This document shows positions 1 to 12,345 of a DNA stretch of 64,000 nucleotides, one piece after another (the stretch's first letter is position 1; each line of letters begins with the position of its first letter). The DNA lies in contig NC_053150.1 of assembly GCF_016808335.1 (NCBI RefSeq), positions 43,737,607-43,801,606 of the forward strand, given 5' to 3'. The notes below the pieces were generated by a model. It was not told where the DNA came from. It saw only the letters and a list, made by a program, of their open reading frames with translations, and made no database searches. A program made the position numbers and the translations under genes. Origin of the DNA: Panicum virgatum. Taxonomy: Eukaryota > Streptophyta > Magnoliopsida > Poales > Poaceae.

Positions 1-3000
1 AGTGAATTCAAATTCAAATTTGGATTCATTTGGGTTAAGTTTGTTTGAATTATAAATAGAAAAGGAGCCCAAACCCTAGAGCTAGCCCAGCCCAAAACCC
101 CACAGCCTCAACCCAGCACACCGCGGCCCAACGGCCCACACCAGCCCAGCGCGGGCTCATTCTCTCCCCTGCGGCCCACAGCAGCAAGCGCCCGGCCCAG
201 TCCAGCGCTCCGCTCCACCCAGGCCTACTTCGCGCCGCAGCCAGCGCTTCACGCCCCGCAGCCCGGCCTGCCTCGCGTCGCTCTCCCCGCTCAGCCCGCG
301 CCGCGCGCGTGCGTCCCCGACCGACAAGGCGGGCCAACCTGTCAGCCACTCCGCCCGCGCCACGCGCGTTCCGCCCGGGCCCGCATGGTGGTCCCGTCCC
401 CTTCCTCCGCCTTCCCCGCGCTGCAACGGCCGTGCCGTGTCTCCCTGCGATCCCCGCCGTGATTCCGCCCGGGCTCGCACGCCGAAACCCCCGGACCCCT
501 CCTATAATTGGCCCCTGGCCCTCTCCAGCACCCCACATCCACCCACGCGCCGCCGTAAACCCTAACAGCCGCCTCCACCAGCCCGCCCCACGCCGCTCCT
601 CTGCCGCGGCCATGCCGCCCCGTTGCTCCAGAGCCCCGGCCAAACGGCGCGATAGCTCCGCCTCGACGCCTGGAAACTCCCCGTAGTCTCCTTGCTCGAC
701 CTCGACCGGCGCAGCGCTGTAATTCCACCCCGACTCGCCGAGCTCCGCCGCCGCAGGTGAGGCCGCCTCCGAGCAATAGCTCGCCTCCGGTGACGCTCTG
801 GCCCTCCTGACCCCATGTCCGCCTCCGCAGCACCTCCCGGAGTCAGCCCGTGGGTCCAGGACGCAGGAACCGCACGTTTTCGACCGCGCCACCACCTCCG
901 ACTGGCCGTCTCCGCTCGACCTCGCCGGCGACCCCCTTCCGCGTCACGCTCCGCCCGTTCCAAGACTCGGTGAGGACATCCCCCGCCCGCGCTCCCTTTT
1001 TGGCATGTTAGCGTAACCCGTAGCCCTTGGCATCGCCTTGAGCACTCGCTCCGGCGAGCGTCTTCGCCGCAGCGCCGCCCCTCGCCGTGGCGAGCCACGC
1101 ACAGCCCCTAATCGGCCGTTCTGAGTGCCTAGGTGGATTAGCCGCGCCGCACACAAGCTCCACGGCCAAACCGCATCCCAATATACCACCTGTAGCACCC
1201 AGGCCGCCCTATCCGACGAGCTCCCGGCGAAGCGCCGCCGCGGGGACTCAAGTCCGGCGAGTTCCGCCGTCGCCCGCGCTCCCCTTTGCCCTGGACCGCC
1301 AGATCCGGACGCAGCGGTCCACATTAGATCAGCCCACCGCTTCGCTCCCAACCACTAGATCAAGATCCGACGGCCTTAATTCGCGCGTACCCCTTCGGGC
1401 TGCCATTTTTGCTAAAGAGACCCCGTAGTTCTCTGAAATAAACCCGCCGTCCCTAGTAGTTCAAAAGTATTTCCAAATCCGCCCCTGATTTTATCGTTTT
1501 GGCCCCTGAGCTTTTCCCTATTAGAACCCGCCGTCCAGGCCTGCCATTTTTGCACGTTAGACCCTGGAACTAAGGTTTATTTACGTTTAGGCCCTCGGTT
1601 TTTGCGGAAAACCCCCTGGAACTTAGTTTTTCTCGCAGATAAGCCCCTAGAACTTCTTTTTGGCCTAGAATACGCGTTTTAGCTCCGTTTTAAGCGTTCT
1701 TTATGTCCACGCGATCGTTGTAACGCGTAGAATAGTTTTAGACTAGTTTAGTGTGCTGTTTTTATATGTTGATGTACTGTTTCTTAGTTTTTGTTAGTGT
1801 TTGCTTGTATGCTTATTGTTGTGCCTCGTTTTGGCCATGTGTTCGTGAGTAGACGCTGAGTTACCGGAGGAGCCCCAGTACCAGTACCAGGAGCAGCCGT
1901 CTTCCGAGCACTTTGAGCAGCAGCAGGAGCAGTACGAGGAAGGCATGTATAACACGAGCAACCTATCACTTTTAAATACATTTTCATACTGCATTTTAAT
2001 ACTGTATGCCTATAAGGACTTTCCTAGCCACTTTATATCCTTTATATATACCTTTGGGTTGCATTTTGGTTAGTTGTGCTAGGTGCCGCGCTGTAACACA
2101 CTCTGGTCCTTTTTAATTAATTTGATTAATGGTTTACTTAAACTTAATTCTGAGAGTGGCACTCTGTGCTTCGTGCTTGGGTGGCTCACGTCTCGTTAAA
2201 ATATGGTTTTTGTAGAAACATGGTTTAGGGGGCCAGCACAGTGCTTAGTGCTTGGTTGGCCACTCTCCATAAGGACCGGTTCATAGAGCGACAACCTGGG
2301 ACAACAGCGCTACCACAAGGCTAGAATGGGATAGACTTGGCGTAATAATTAGATCTTTTTGGTTTGGAGTAACTTACCTGCGGGGCAGGGGCGGTAAGCT
2401 TCTATGGCCCTCGTGCTGAGTGGCCTCGTCTGTGCTTCGTGTCTTGACGCCCACTAGACCTGCTCCATAGTCGCCGATCCACCCTCGCGGTTACTCCCTA
2501 CCAACGAGATTCTTTGTAAAGGCCTCGTAGTGAGTCGCTAGTCATCTCACCTAAGGAAGTGTGATGAACCTCTAGCGTAGCTCACGACTTGTTGGTAAAG
2601 ATGTGCAACCTCTACAGAGTGTAAAACTGGTATACTAGCCGTGCTCACGGTTATGAGCGGCCCAAATCCTCCATTTGATTAGTGGGGTTATCTCCTTCCG
2701 ACGAGGGAGGTGCCTCTCGGGGTTACCTTGGTGGCTTGGTTTTGGTTTGGTTCTCAGTAGTAGCATGATTAATTCTGATTAATTACTATGTAACTGGGTT
2801 AATGGTAATTCATCAACTCGTAGTAAATAGCTTTAATAAAATTTTGCCAAGATTAAAAGCTAATGCAGTTCAGTCAGCCAACCTAGAGCCTCATAGTTTG
2901 TGCTATACTTGTTGAGTACAAGTTGTGTACTCACTCTTGCCTCTTCTCTACTTTTTCCTCTTGGATACGCTACTGCTGCTCAGTTCCTGCCGACACGAGG

Positions 3001-3301
3001 GAGTTCGTTCAGCGCTACCAGGACTACGAGGACTTCTAGGCGTTCGTCTCCCAGTCGACGTCCATGTGGCGCCCTGCTCATCTTCGGAGAGATCTTTTTT
3101 CGTATTTGTACTTCGCTTTCGCTGTATCAGACATTCTTGTCATTAATGTAATAAATAACATTCGTATTCTCTTTATTATATCTTTTTTTTAATGTGATAT
3201 GTGCTATGATATACTGTTCATTCTGTTGTATATACGTGTGACTTGATCCTGGCACGTATATGATTGCTCGGTTTATGTCCTTTTATAAACCGGGTGTTAC
3301 A
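1..3301 (+). mobile_element. Tekay-type gypsy LTR, 5' end cut by window
   Basis: This is a long terminal repeat of the same family as 47716-51323 and 56717-60251. By alignment it lacks only about the first 190 bp, which lie left of the window. It ends in the family terminus GGGTGTTACA at 3301. The first 1.4 kb is C-rich and promoter-like, followed by an intron-like T-rich stretch and a 3' part identical in layout to the other copies. The sequence after 3301 shows no primer binding site, so this is either a solo LTR or the 3' LTR of an element to the left. The candidate TSD on the right is ATCTA (3302-3306), and its partner is outside the window. Open frames in the C-rich part look like composition artefacts. 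Confidence 0.85.
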
Positions 3302-3632
3302 ATCTAAACGTACGCCAATCCAATCCTCGTCCATCTAAATGTTGTCGTCCCATCCAATACTCGTCTATTTATACGTACGACTATCCAAAGAAACGTCCAG
3401 CTAAACAAAGTCCGATCCAAACATAGTCTCCTTCAAGATCGGGGCAAATAAGGACTTTTTGGAATCCTTGTGACTAGATCTATTCAGTATAGTCATAATA
3501 TGGGAATTACTTAGTGAATATTTTATTGAATTACTTAGTGACATACTTGAAATTATTTAGTCAATATTGATGTGAATTATTTAGAGAATTTTTTTAAGGG
3601 TTTTATTTGTATTCATATTTTTGTTACGATAG
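3302..3632. other. CACTA interior, AT-rich, no gene seen
   Basis: This stretch lies between the Tekay LTR and the first recognisable CACTA exon. It contains loosely repeated words (CCAATCC, ATCCAAAC) and, at about 3498-3588, an imperfect tandem of units resembling GAATTACTTAGTGAATAT. No coding frame is supported. It is probably an intron or spacer of the CACTA gene, because the following exon begins right after a TAG acceptor at 3630-3632. Confidence 0.45.
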
Positions 3633-4068
3633 ACCCGCGACACACAGACGCAGAAGACGAACAGTTCCTGTTGAATATGATTGCCGAAGGTCAAGGAGAT
3701 GTCCCTGAACAAGCTGATGATCGCAGCAATACCGACATATATTTGAATATATCCGGTGATGGAATTGAGCCACCATCTATTCAGAATGACGCTGCTGGTG
3801 AACAAAGTGCTAATGTACATATCACAACTATACTTATTTGTAGTGAAAATCATATTTTCATCTGAATCTATACGAATACTATGAATGTTTTTTTATAGCC
3901 GTCTGGATCATCGTCGCAGCAGAAAAAGATGAAGCGAGGCCCGAAAAAAAAAACTGGAAGGGCGGTTCATTATAACGGAAGTTGGTCCAGATGGCGAACT
4001 GATCGCTCCAGAAGCAGCCGCCAAAAAATTCATAAGACAATCCGGATGTATTGTCAGGGACCACATCC
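3633..4068 (+). pseudogene. CACTA Ptta-type protein, 5' part
   Basis: Two exon-like blocks are visible, about 3633-3810 and 3899-4068, separated by an AT-rich intron ending TTTTATAG. The second block encodes a basic segment and then the family sequence that leads into the Transposase_24 (Ptta) region. A run of ten A residues near 3945-3954 breaks the frame: removing one A restores the typical continuation, so I infer a homopolymer frameshift. The block ends exactly at the CATCC target site of the Tat element, and its frame resumes at 55641. Known CACTA elements of grasses carry this accessory protein next to the transposase. Its biochemical role is not defined. Confidence 0.7.
4064..4068 (+). 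repeat. Left TSD of the Tat element (CATCC)
   Basis: The five bases CATCC at 4064-4068 directly precede the LTR start TGTCGGTG and recur at 55641-55645 directly after the other LTR end CCCGACA. The CACTA reading frame is continuous once one copy and the element are removed. Confidence 0.95.
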
Positions 4069-5492
4069 TGTCGGTGTCCTGACCCGGCAGTCCGGATCCC
4101 AACTAGTAACTACTGCATGTTTCCTCGTCCCAGATGTTGATGCAAGAGGCAACACAGCAACGCACAGCTTTATCCTGGTTCCGGCCGCGGGGCCGTACGT
4201 CTAGCAAGGGGGTGTGCGAGGGCACTGTATTATCTTGCACCGGAGGTGCCTGTAGTAGGGGGTACAGGCAAGGCGAGAGAGGGAGGGAAGCTCCCAGGTC
4301 TCTGCTAGAGGAGAAGCTGATTGAGGCGAGTGCCAATATCGAGTGGTGAGCGTTGTGCTCGTGTGAGGATGATCGCGACGTCGTCCTAGGTAGCCCCCCT
4401 CTTAAAGGAAGCCCGCCTCCTCCTTTTATAGTCACAAGAAGGGACGGTGTACATGCGTAGGGGAATCATGGAAGTCATCGTTCTCCCCTGAATCGCGGGG
4501 GTGCAGTGGTCAAACACTGTGGGGCATGGCGTCGGGTGTGGCAGTCGTCCTGGGTATCGTCCTTGGTCTTACGGAGATCGCGCCGGCGTCCTGCCAGCCC
4601 TAGCAGGCGGCGTGGTCGTCGTTGTAGGGTGTACAATCCTCCAGATGTGGCGTGGTGGCCCTCCGTGGGCCCTGCATGTCAGGGTCTGGCGTGCACCAGC
4701 GGTAACGGGGCACGTGGCGGTCCCGGACCCCCCTGAATGGAGTGCTGGCGCGCGCTCTAGGAGGTCCGGGAGACACGTGGAGGTCCCGGACCCCTCGAGG
4801 GCGGGGAGGTCTGGGCCTCCGGCTGCTAGTGCTGTGTGCCCCTCCTTGAGGGGCACGTGGCGACGCCGGACCCCTTCCCGAGCAGGGGGCAGGTCCGGGG
4901 CCATACGTGTGATGAGGTGGAGTCCGGACAGCCAGAGTTTGCAGAATAGTAACAGGAACTGTGCCGAGTGCGTCTCGTCCCGCGTCGCAGGTTCCACAGT
5001 GCTGCCACAGCGTCCGGGATGGTGGAGCAGTGACCGGAGTTGGCGGACGGGACTCCAGTCACAGACACTATGGGGAATGGTGGCCTGACGCCATCTGTCC
5101 TGGGCGCTGTGGAGGAGTGGTTGGCATTTAATGCCTCCGTACGACGGGCGGGTGAGCGGCAGGGCCGTTTGTCCTTTACGCCGAGGGATGGCCTCGAACG
5201 AGGCGGAGATGAGTTGCCTGCTCGAGGGTAGGTTCGCTACCCTCGAGCGAGGCGGAGATGTGGGGCGCAGTCGAGGGTCTCGACGGGAGCCCTCGAGCAA
5301 GGCGGAGATCGCCCCGCGGGTCCGAGAGGGGTGCGAATGGGCTGCATGCTGGCCTTCTTTGAGTCCTTTCCTTTCTTCCAGATTGGAAGGAGGCCGTGGG
5401 CCTTCGTGGGCTCAGACGCCTAACATGTGTTTGCGTTTTTTAGGGTGATCTTAGTACCCTGATTACGGTATCCCTAATCGTAGTTCCCGACA
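4069..5492 (-). repeat. Tat element LTR (3' LTR in sense orientation)
   Basis: This 1424-bp LTR starts TGTCGGTGTCC and ends TTCCCGACA. It aligns along its whole length with 54203-55640, with scattered substitutions and small indels. It is GC-rich with tandem-like blocks (CCTCGAGCGAGGCGGAGAT motifs around 5200-5310). It directly adjoins the polypurine tract at 5493. The open frames within it are not conserved as proteins between the two LTR copies. Confidence 0.93.
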
Positions 5493-5505
5493 GTAGCCCC
5501 CGAGG
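5493..5505 (-). other. Polypurine tract of the Tat element
   Basis: On the minus strand this reads CCTCGGGGGCTAC immediately before TGTCGGGAAC, the LTR start in sense direction. It is the expected plus-strand priming site for reverse transcription. A second copy of the same 13 bases occurs at 34410-34422. Confidence 0.85.
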
Positions 5506-7665
5506 CTTTGGTCGAGTCATGGGATTCGGCCAAAGGGTATTTAGGAGATTTTCCCCCTTTGACGTGATCGGTCGGTGCTGTGCATCCGCTAGGCGCACCT
5601 GGGTGCTGGCCCAGCGGATGTGACAACTCGTAAGTCAGGGTAGTGCGCCTGCGGGGAGAGTACTTCGAGGCGCGCGCCCCCTTTTGTTTCATTCCGGGGA
5701 CAAGACGCGTCATCGTGCTGAGCGGGCTAGGGCCACGATGGTGCCTGCTGCTCTGCAGCTGATGCGTTTGCCATGCTGTCCCGCGCTCAGGGTCTCGGCC
5801 CTGCTTCCCCTGGCTGCCTCGCAGCGCGCCGTTCGAGGGCAGCCAGCCACCGATGCCGCGCCGCTCAGCTTTGCTTTGTCGCGTCGCGTCTTAGCACGGT
5901 GACCGAGGGTATCTTTCGCTCGTGGAGGGCCGCGCCGTCACGGGCGGTCCAAGCCTTCGCCCTTCGACAAGCTTGAAGCTTGGCGCCTGGCACAGCTATA
6001 AATAGGGGTCGTGGGGTTCCCTTTCCTCTCCAACTTCCCTGCTCTTATCTCTAGCATCACCTAAGTCTCGTAATGTTTTCCTTTGCCTTTCGCGACCGGC
6101 CCCCAGATGGGGTGGCCTGGCTTTTTTAGGCTTTGGTGCTAGAAGAATGCCTGCGAGCGGCGGGGGAAAGCCGGAGAGGGCGTGCGCACCATCCCTTAGC
6201 TTCAGTGGGACTAGTGGAAGAGCATTGGGCCCGTGGGGTCCTGCTTCTGCGATGTCCCCTAGCCTGAAGGGGGATGGAGACGCCTGACCATGGCACTGAT
6301 GCCATGTTTGGTGGCTGTTCTTCGCATCGTCCCCCCTGGCGACAAGGTTGCTCTCGGGGAGACGGCGTGGAGGGTGCTGTTCGCCAGCTTGACCCCCCGC
6401 AGGGTCTTCGGTGGAGGAGATGCTAGAATAAAGCTTGCGAGGAGGGCATCCCGCTGGACCCGTGCGGCCTAGGGGCTGTTCCTCACAATCCCTAGCAGCC
6501 TGGCTGTTGCGCTAGCCAGGGGCTCGGTGCTTTTCTTCATCGCTCACTCCTCCCCAAGACAGGGAAAATTGCCACACAGGTGGCAATGCGTTTGTACCTT
6601 TCGACGGCTTTAAGCCGGTAGCCCTTTGTAATCTTTGTTTGTAAAGAGCAATGAAGTCTCCTTCTCCTTCGCGGAGAGGACGACCAAAAGCGTATGGGTG
6701 GGTGCCACCCCTGCAGGGGATTTCGGTCCTCGAATGTGTGAAGTTTCCTCCGTGGGGGCACGTCAGCGCACCCGCGGGTGTAGCCCTGAGGCCTTAGAGG
6801 AGTGTTTGTACTCGTCCAAGGGCTATAAACGTCGCCCTGCTTGGTTGCTTTACTTAGGTTCGCTCGTAAAGGTTCGCTAGGCGGGGCTCGAACCCATTCG
6901 ATAGGGTCCGAGGGCTCGATGCTCTCCCTCAATGGGATCCCCCTACTAGGCACCCTCGACTGGCCTTGAACACTGCGTATGATGTCTCGAACTCCGCGTT
7001 CGAGGGTAGCTTGTATGGCACGTCCATGCAGTCCCTGACTCTGGCGATCTGGGGCGCCTGTCGAACCCTCGACGGGCCAGACTTCAAACCTGTGATCAGT
7101 AAGGCCTTGGAATAAGGTTCCCTCGAGGGTGAAAAGCCCCCGAAAGGAATATTCCGTCACGGTTTGCAAGCAGCATGGAGTCGCTAGTCGTGTGCGCGGG
7201 TCTTCCGCTGGTTGTGGGCCATGTGGCCCAATTCGTGCGGTGCGGTGCAGGCGCGCCTTTTTAGGCGGCTACCTCGGGTAGACGAAGTGGCGTGGGCGGC
7301 GGCTGATGGATGGAACAGCGCAACAGTCGCACCACGCTCGTCGATTACTGTGCCGTAATTATTGCCGAGTGCGCGCGTGGGAGACTCCGCGGTCGTGGGA
7401 CCCATCCATCAGCGACGGCAAAATCTACCGCATTGAATGCGGCGGATTCGGGCCGTGGCGGCGTATCCGCGCACCGTGGTGAAATAAAAGCGAGAGAGGG
7501 AGGACTGTTTGGGCTCACCTGGCCATTTGCCTTCATCTCCCTTGCCTTCCTCGCCTCCCCTGCATCCTGAGCCCACAGCCAAGAGCGAGAGGAAGAAGAA
7601 AGAGGGAGCGAGAGCGTACCTTAGGCACCGAAAAGCTTGCCTTCCCACACCCGTAGTTCGAAGCC
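5506..7665. other. Tat element 3' region upstream of the antisense gene
   Basis: No convincing protein is encoded here. A TATA-like word (TATAAATAGGGG) starts at 5998 on the plus strand and is followed by a CT-rich stretch, so it could be a promoter for antisense transcripts. A further purine/CT-rich leader lies just before the ATG at 7666. The many short open frames on both strands overlap each other and match no family I recognise. Confidence 0.5.
5998..6009 (+). promoter_or_regulatory. Candidate TATA box for plus-strand (antisense) transcripts
   Basis: The word TATAAATAGGGG lies upstream of a pyrimidine-rich tract inside the Tat element, facing the antisense gene. It is 1.66 kb upstream of that gene's ATG, so an intron or a separate leader would be needed. 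Function is inference only. Confidence 0.4.
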
Positions 7666-10219
7666 ATGTCGGATATCCGGGAGCCAGTGCCATGGGGGAA
7701 GTCCACCACCACGGAGGCGGTTCTGGAGCAGCTGGCGGCCGACCGGCTGCTACCTATGAACATCAGCCCAGAGCGACCGGTGTGGATTGCCCCGCGGCAG
7801 GAGGAGACCGAGCCGAATCCCCCCGAAGGCTACGTCGTGAGCCTCATGCGTCTGCACGAGCGGGGATTCGGCGTCCCCGTCAGTAGGTTCATGCAGGCCT
7901 TGTGCGAGTACTACAGAGCAGAGCTGCACAACTTCGGCCCCTATTCTATCTCGCAGGCGGCGGTCTTCGTCGCCGTCTACGAGGGATACTTGGGGATCGA
8001 AGCCCACTGGGATCTGTGGATCCACCTCTTCCGCGGCGAGCTCTTCGTCGGGAACGTGAGGGGGCAACCGAAGCGGTTCATGCGCGTCGGAGGCTTGATG
8101 CTCCATCTGCGTCCGAGCCGGAAGAACCTCTACATCCTGAACAAGATGACCACGAACAATGCCGGATGGACTCGTGGGTGGTTCTACCTGCGCAACTTCG
8201 GCAACAAGCTCCCGGCCTTCACCGACAAGCTGCTTCGAGAGAGGCCCATGAAGTGGGACTGGGGGGTGTCTCCCCCAGCGTACCAGGCCAGGCTCGAGGT
8301 CCTCACCGAGGTGCTGGTGCACCTGGCGAGGAAGGGGTTGACGGCGGCTACCATCATCGCGAACTTCCACCGGCAGAGGGAGATTCCTCTGATGGAGAGA
8401 TGCCTGCCGATCTTCGGCCTCACCCCCGGGGTTCCGGCCTCGGGGTCAAGGACGTCGATGGTTCTGCTCCCTCGAGGCATCCCTGACGACGCAAACGATC
8501 TCTTGGAGATCAAGATGCGTCCCGAGCTGGGGTTCCTCTCATTGGTAAGTCTTCGATTTCAATCCGTTGTCGATTCGTGTTATTCCTTTCCCCTTCCTGC
8601 TTCCTGACTCCGATATGATTGCATCTTGCAGGGGGTGAGCCGCAGGTGCCACCCCTCGAGGCCTCCTATCTCAGAGGAACGTGAGGTCAACCGCCTTCAT
8701 GTAGAGGTGGTGAAGAAGCGGAAGGAAGCAGCGGAGGCTGCCGCTGAGAGGAAGAGGAAGAGGAAAGCGAAGCACGACAAGGCGTGCAAAATCGCTCGCG
8801 CGGAGCGGAAGCCGCAGCCTGCCACGCCCGAATCCACGGACGAGGAGGAGGACACCTCGGATGCCGAGGCCCACCTTCCGGGTGGTGGCGAGGCGGCAAA
8901 AAGTGCGGATTCCCCGCCGATCTATCAAGAAGCCGGCGACGAGAATGCGCCAGTGACACCGCATAAGGCGAGGCCCGCACCAGGGTCGTTGACGGACCCT
9001 CCCCTCGCGGGAACAGAGAGAAGGTCGCCCACGCTGGTGGCGGGACGAGGGTCACCCACACCAGTAGTGGGTGGAGGATCATCTGCGCCCGCGGCGGAGC
9101 GGGGGTCGCCCCTGCCAGTGACGGGCGAGGGGGTCCTCGCGCCCACGATGTCGACTGGCGGCGACGGGTCCGCGGCGAGCGCGGGGGCGCCCGCGCAGGC
9201 GGCCTCGAGGCCTCAGGCTGCTCCGAGGGTGACACCCTCGGATCAGGCGTCGAGGGGCGTCGGTGTGCCGCGGGCCCGAAGGAGCGGCATAGGCAAACGC
9301 AGCATGAGTGCCCGGTCTGGGTAAGTGTCTCTGGTTTTGTTTGTTGTGTTCATTTGATCATTCGCCCAATCCTGCTAACCTCAGCCTTCCTTCCCCAATT
9401 TTGAGCTCCGGGGCCGTTGCCAAGGATGCAGCCCCGCTAGCGCCGACCAAAGCCCTCAAGACCGGGGTGCGAGCCACGCCGCACTCGGCGCCGCAGCCCC
9501 CGCCCATCGTGGATATCGTGGCGGAGGCCGTGAAGCTGCGGGAGGCCATGGCTCGAGGGGCCCAAGTGGCCCAACAGGCTCGAGAGCCGGGGAACGGGGG
9601 CGACGCCGGCCAGAGCGGAACTGAAGCAGCCGCTCTGACTAATGCCGTGGGGGAGGCTGGCCGGGGCGGCCCAGATGATGCCGCCCGGCCGGTCGTCTAA
9701 GCCGAGGTCGATCGGAGCGGCGCGGATAGCGCCGCCCGGCCGGTCGCAGAGGAAGGATCTGGTGGGGGTGCGCAAGAGCACCCCGCCATCCAGGCGGAGG
9801 CGGAGACCCTCGTCCCCGGGCCCCCGGGGGCTGTGGTCGAGGGAGTCGCAAATGAGGAGTCGGCGCCGAGGGCGCCGGTGGTGGAGGAAGCCCACGTCTC
9901 GGTGCTCGCAGAGGCCCGGGACGAGGGTGTTGTTGTAGCAACGACGGCGCAGGCGGCGCCGAAAAGTGTAGTGCCGGTGGTGCAGCTGCTGGACAGCAGC
10001 GAAGAGTACGGTGATTCGAGGGACATCGACCCCGCCGCTACGGCAAGCGCCGCCGACAAGATTGCCGAGTTTACGTCGGCTTGCGCCGAGGTGCTCGACG
10101 AGGGGACATCCGAGGGGCCCTAGCATGGGGCAATCATCCAGTCTGTGGTCCCCCAGGAGTTTCTCCACGATGAGCGAGACGAGGAGGTCGTCTGGCAGGC
10201 GCAGATCGAGGCAGGTTCT
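7666..10219 (+). pseudogene. Antisense gene of Tat element, 5' part (putative gypsy-type transposon domain)
   Basis: The gene starts at ATG 7666 with a clean 293-codon first exon (7666-8544). An intron at 8545-8631 (GTAAGT...TTGCAG) leads to exon 2 (8632-9320), and an intron at 9321-9405 leads to exon 3, which reaches the Athila insertion. Exon 1 matches the PF04195 type of protein (helical, with W-rich segments such as HWDLWIHLFRGE and GWTRGWFYLRN). Exons 2-3 are Lys/Arg-rich and then low-complexity Pro/Ala/Gly. In-frame stops at 9698-9700 (TAA) and 10121-10123 (TAG) break it. The frame continues after the insertion at 32819. The protein's role in the retroelement life cycle is unknown. Confidence 0.75.
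10215..10219 (+). repeat. Left TSD of the Athila-like element (GTTCT)
   Basis: GTTCT at 10215-10219 precedes TGTTGACGCTCC and is repeated at 32814-32818 after GCGCCAACA. Joining across it keeps the antisense gene in frame (Gly-Ser-Gln). Confidence 0.95.
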
Positions 10220-11111
10220 TGTTGACGCTCCTTAGCGCCCCCGATTTATATACCGCAAGCGCACGGTTTCGTGTAGCATTTCCCTTAGAGTATTCCCCCA
10301 AGGTTTATCAATCCACGGAACCAAAGAGACAAGAAACAATCTACTAGCATAGAAATTCCTTTGTGTGAGATGGTGAAAACGAATCTAATCTACTAAAAAT
10401 GACAAACACCGAAGGTAGCAAGAGAAAGTTAGAGATAACCAATCTAGATCACCTAGATCATGCATATGTTAGCAAGAGAAAGTTAGAGATAACCAAACTA
10501 AAAACGACAAACACGGCCTGTCACGACGCACCCCTTTTGAACGAAATACCCTAAAGCAAGTCGAACCCCCTTTGGTAGTTCCGCCATGAACCTCTAGCCA
10601 CCATGACTACAAGATCATGCTAAGCGATCTATCTCGATAATAGATCTAGGATGAAGCAAACCCAAAGAAAAGAACGAAATCGAAAGAGAGAACATGGTCG
10701 CTAAACATTCGGAATCACAAATAACTTCACCATGAATGATTGTACATCACAAGATCACAACTGGGGCCCTACCTTGATCTTGATGATCCTAGCTCCAGAA
10801 CTCCAACGTGGTCTTCCTTGCAAGGTTCCCACATCGGCTAGGGCGAACCCTAGACAACTAGCACGACCCTCGGCTCTCCGAGAGGTGTTCCTCTATCTTC
10901 TCTGCTCCTTGGCGTCGTCTCCCGAATTGATCTCTGCGTGAACCTTGTGGAGGGGTCTTTAAATAGCCTCAAGAAACCCTAGGTCAAAGGGGAGGTCGAA
11001 CCGACCTAAAAAAGGGCTGGGCCGGCCGGCCCAATGGGCCTAGGCCAGCCAGCCTGGCTCTTTCCTTCGCCGTCTCGTGTTCATCTTTCTCCCCAAGTCT
11101 CCTGGAATCTT
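10220..11111 (-). repeat. Athila-like left LTR, interrupted by Sirevirus
   Basis: It starts TGTTGACGCTCCTTAGCGCCCCCG. It rejoins the sequence of the other LTR (32273-32813) at about 11045 with CCTGGCTCTTTCC and is cut at 11111 by the Sirevirus. About 800 bp present here (10244-11044) is absent from the right LTR. The remainder of this LTR beyond the Sirevirus, and its polypurine tract, are missing, which implies a deletion at 24072. A GC palindrome rich in GGCCGGCC lies near 11017-11054. Confidence 0.85.
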
Positions 11112-11827
11112 TGTAAGGATCGATGGACCAAGAGGGGGGTGAATTGGGACTTTTTCAATTTCTAAAACAAAGTAAAGCAACCATAACCTATGCAATGCTA
11201 GTAAGGCACCAATTCACCAACCGGATAACTAAGCAACCTACACAAACTAAGAGAGATAAAACCAAGTAAAGCCTAGCAAGGTAGAGCTAAGTTATGATCT
11301 CTAAGTCAAGCACATGAGTAAATTGCATGAAAGAAAATGCTTGAATAAAGAGAGTGGACAAGAGACGACTGGATTTTTTCCCGTGGTATCGATGTGTTGG
11401 CACACACCCCTAATCCACGTTGTGACACTCACAAAGAGTATTGTCACCTCCCAAGTCACCGAGACGAGGGCGCTCACTAAGAGTCTCCGTTCACCATCCC
11501 GGCGTGGTGGAGATCAAGCCACGTATAATCTTCTTCTCCGGGCTCCCACAATCCTTGGCAGGCTCCGCAAGAAACACCTCAATCACCAAGATCGCCTAGG
11601 TGATGCCAATCACCAAGAGTAACAAGCTAAGGCCTTCACTTGAGCAAGAACCGATCACCAAGAACGGATGCACACAAGCTTCTCTCTACTCAAGTCCTTA
11701 ATCTTGCTTCTTGATTGATTGAATGAACAAATATGTGAAGGATGAAGCTCAAGGTGGCTCTTGACTATAGTATGAGTGTTTGGATGTTGCCTGGTGTCAA
11801 GAGTGGCAAAATGACCCATTGGAGGGG

Positions 11828-11835
11828 TATATATA
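11828..11835 (-). promoter_or_regulatory. Sirevirus LTR TATA box (left copy)
   Basis: TATATATA in the context CCTATATATACCCC on the minus strand, duplicated in the other LTR at 23195-23202. In the right (5') copy it would drive the genomic RNA. Confidence 0.65.
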
Positions 11836-11884
11836 GGCAGCTCACACGAATAGAGCCATTGGAGAAAAGCTGCCAGAAAACTGC

Positions 11885-12345
11885 GTAGCGCCGGTTAATC
11901 CGACGTACCTCCAATAGTCAGCGTCGGTTTAACCGATGAATGTAAACTGCCCCTTCTGGAAACTAGCCGTTACAACTTGGGCAGATTAACCGACGTATCA
12001 TCGGTTTAACCGGTGAGTGTAGTTGTCCACTGATCAACTGAAAAACCAAGTCTCTGGACAACTGCACCGACGTTAACTCAAACCTATCATCGGTTTAACT
12101 GGTGAGTACAACTTCTGAAATCCTTGGAAAAACCATCTCACTGGTCAATTGCACCGACGTCTCATTTCAAACATCGTCGGTTTAACCGGTGTATAGAACT
12201 TGAAATACCCTGGAAAAACCAACTCTGGACTAATGCACCGACGTTAAATTCAAACACGTCGGTTTTACCGGTGTATTGACTTGTCCAGATTCTGCTGACT
12301 TCGTTTAACCGACGTAGAGAAAATTGAGGTCGTCGGTTAAACCGG
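11885..12345. repeat. Array of CGGTTTAACCGGTG-type palindromic words in the Sirevirus LTR
   Basis: More than ten short palindromic or half-palindromic words of the forms GTCGGTTTAACCGG and CACCGACGT recur at irregular spacing. The same array is in the right LTR (about 23255-23690), and related, more diverged words occur at 16088-16405. Such CpG-bearing palindromic clusters are known for Sireviruses and may act as regulatory or methylation targets. Confidence 0.8.

Noticed and set aside
50..1428. Long open frames on both strands in the C-rich part of the first LTR
   Set aside because: They arise from GC-rich composition. Overlapping frames on opposite strands, and no conservation of these frames in the other LTR copies, argue against genes.
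3498..3588. Imperfect AT-rich tandem as a possible MITE
   Set aside because: I could not find terminal inverted repeats or a TSD around it, so kept only as part of the CACTA interior.
4103..5448. Open frames inside the Tat LTRs (also 54146-55596)
   Set aside because: The two LTR copies do not preserve the same frames, and the sequences match no protein family. They are LTR sequence.
4069..5492. Possible prophage or bacterial island, given the dense open frames
   Set aside because: All large frames are eukaryotic retroelement proteins with spliceosomal introns. No bacterial genes or ribosome binding sites are present.
5680..6472. Short plus-strand frames after the TATA-like site in the Tat 3' region
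   Set aside because: No frame longer than about 75 codons, no recognisable motif and no splice structure I could support, so listed only as a non-coding region.
11314..11622. 102-residue frame repeated at 22681-22989
   Set aside because: It is duplicated only because both positions are the Sirevirus LTR. There is no protein similarity or promoter context.
11885..12345. Regularly recurring short words as a possible CRISPR-like array
   Set aside because: Spacing is irregular, repeats are short palindromes in both orientations, and the context is a plant LTR.
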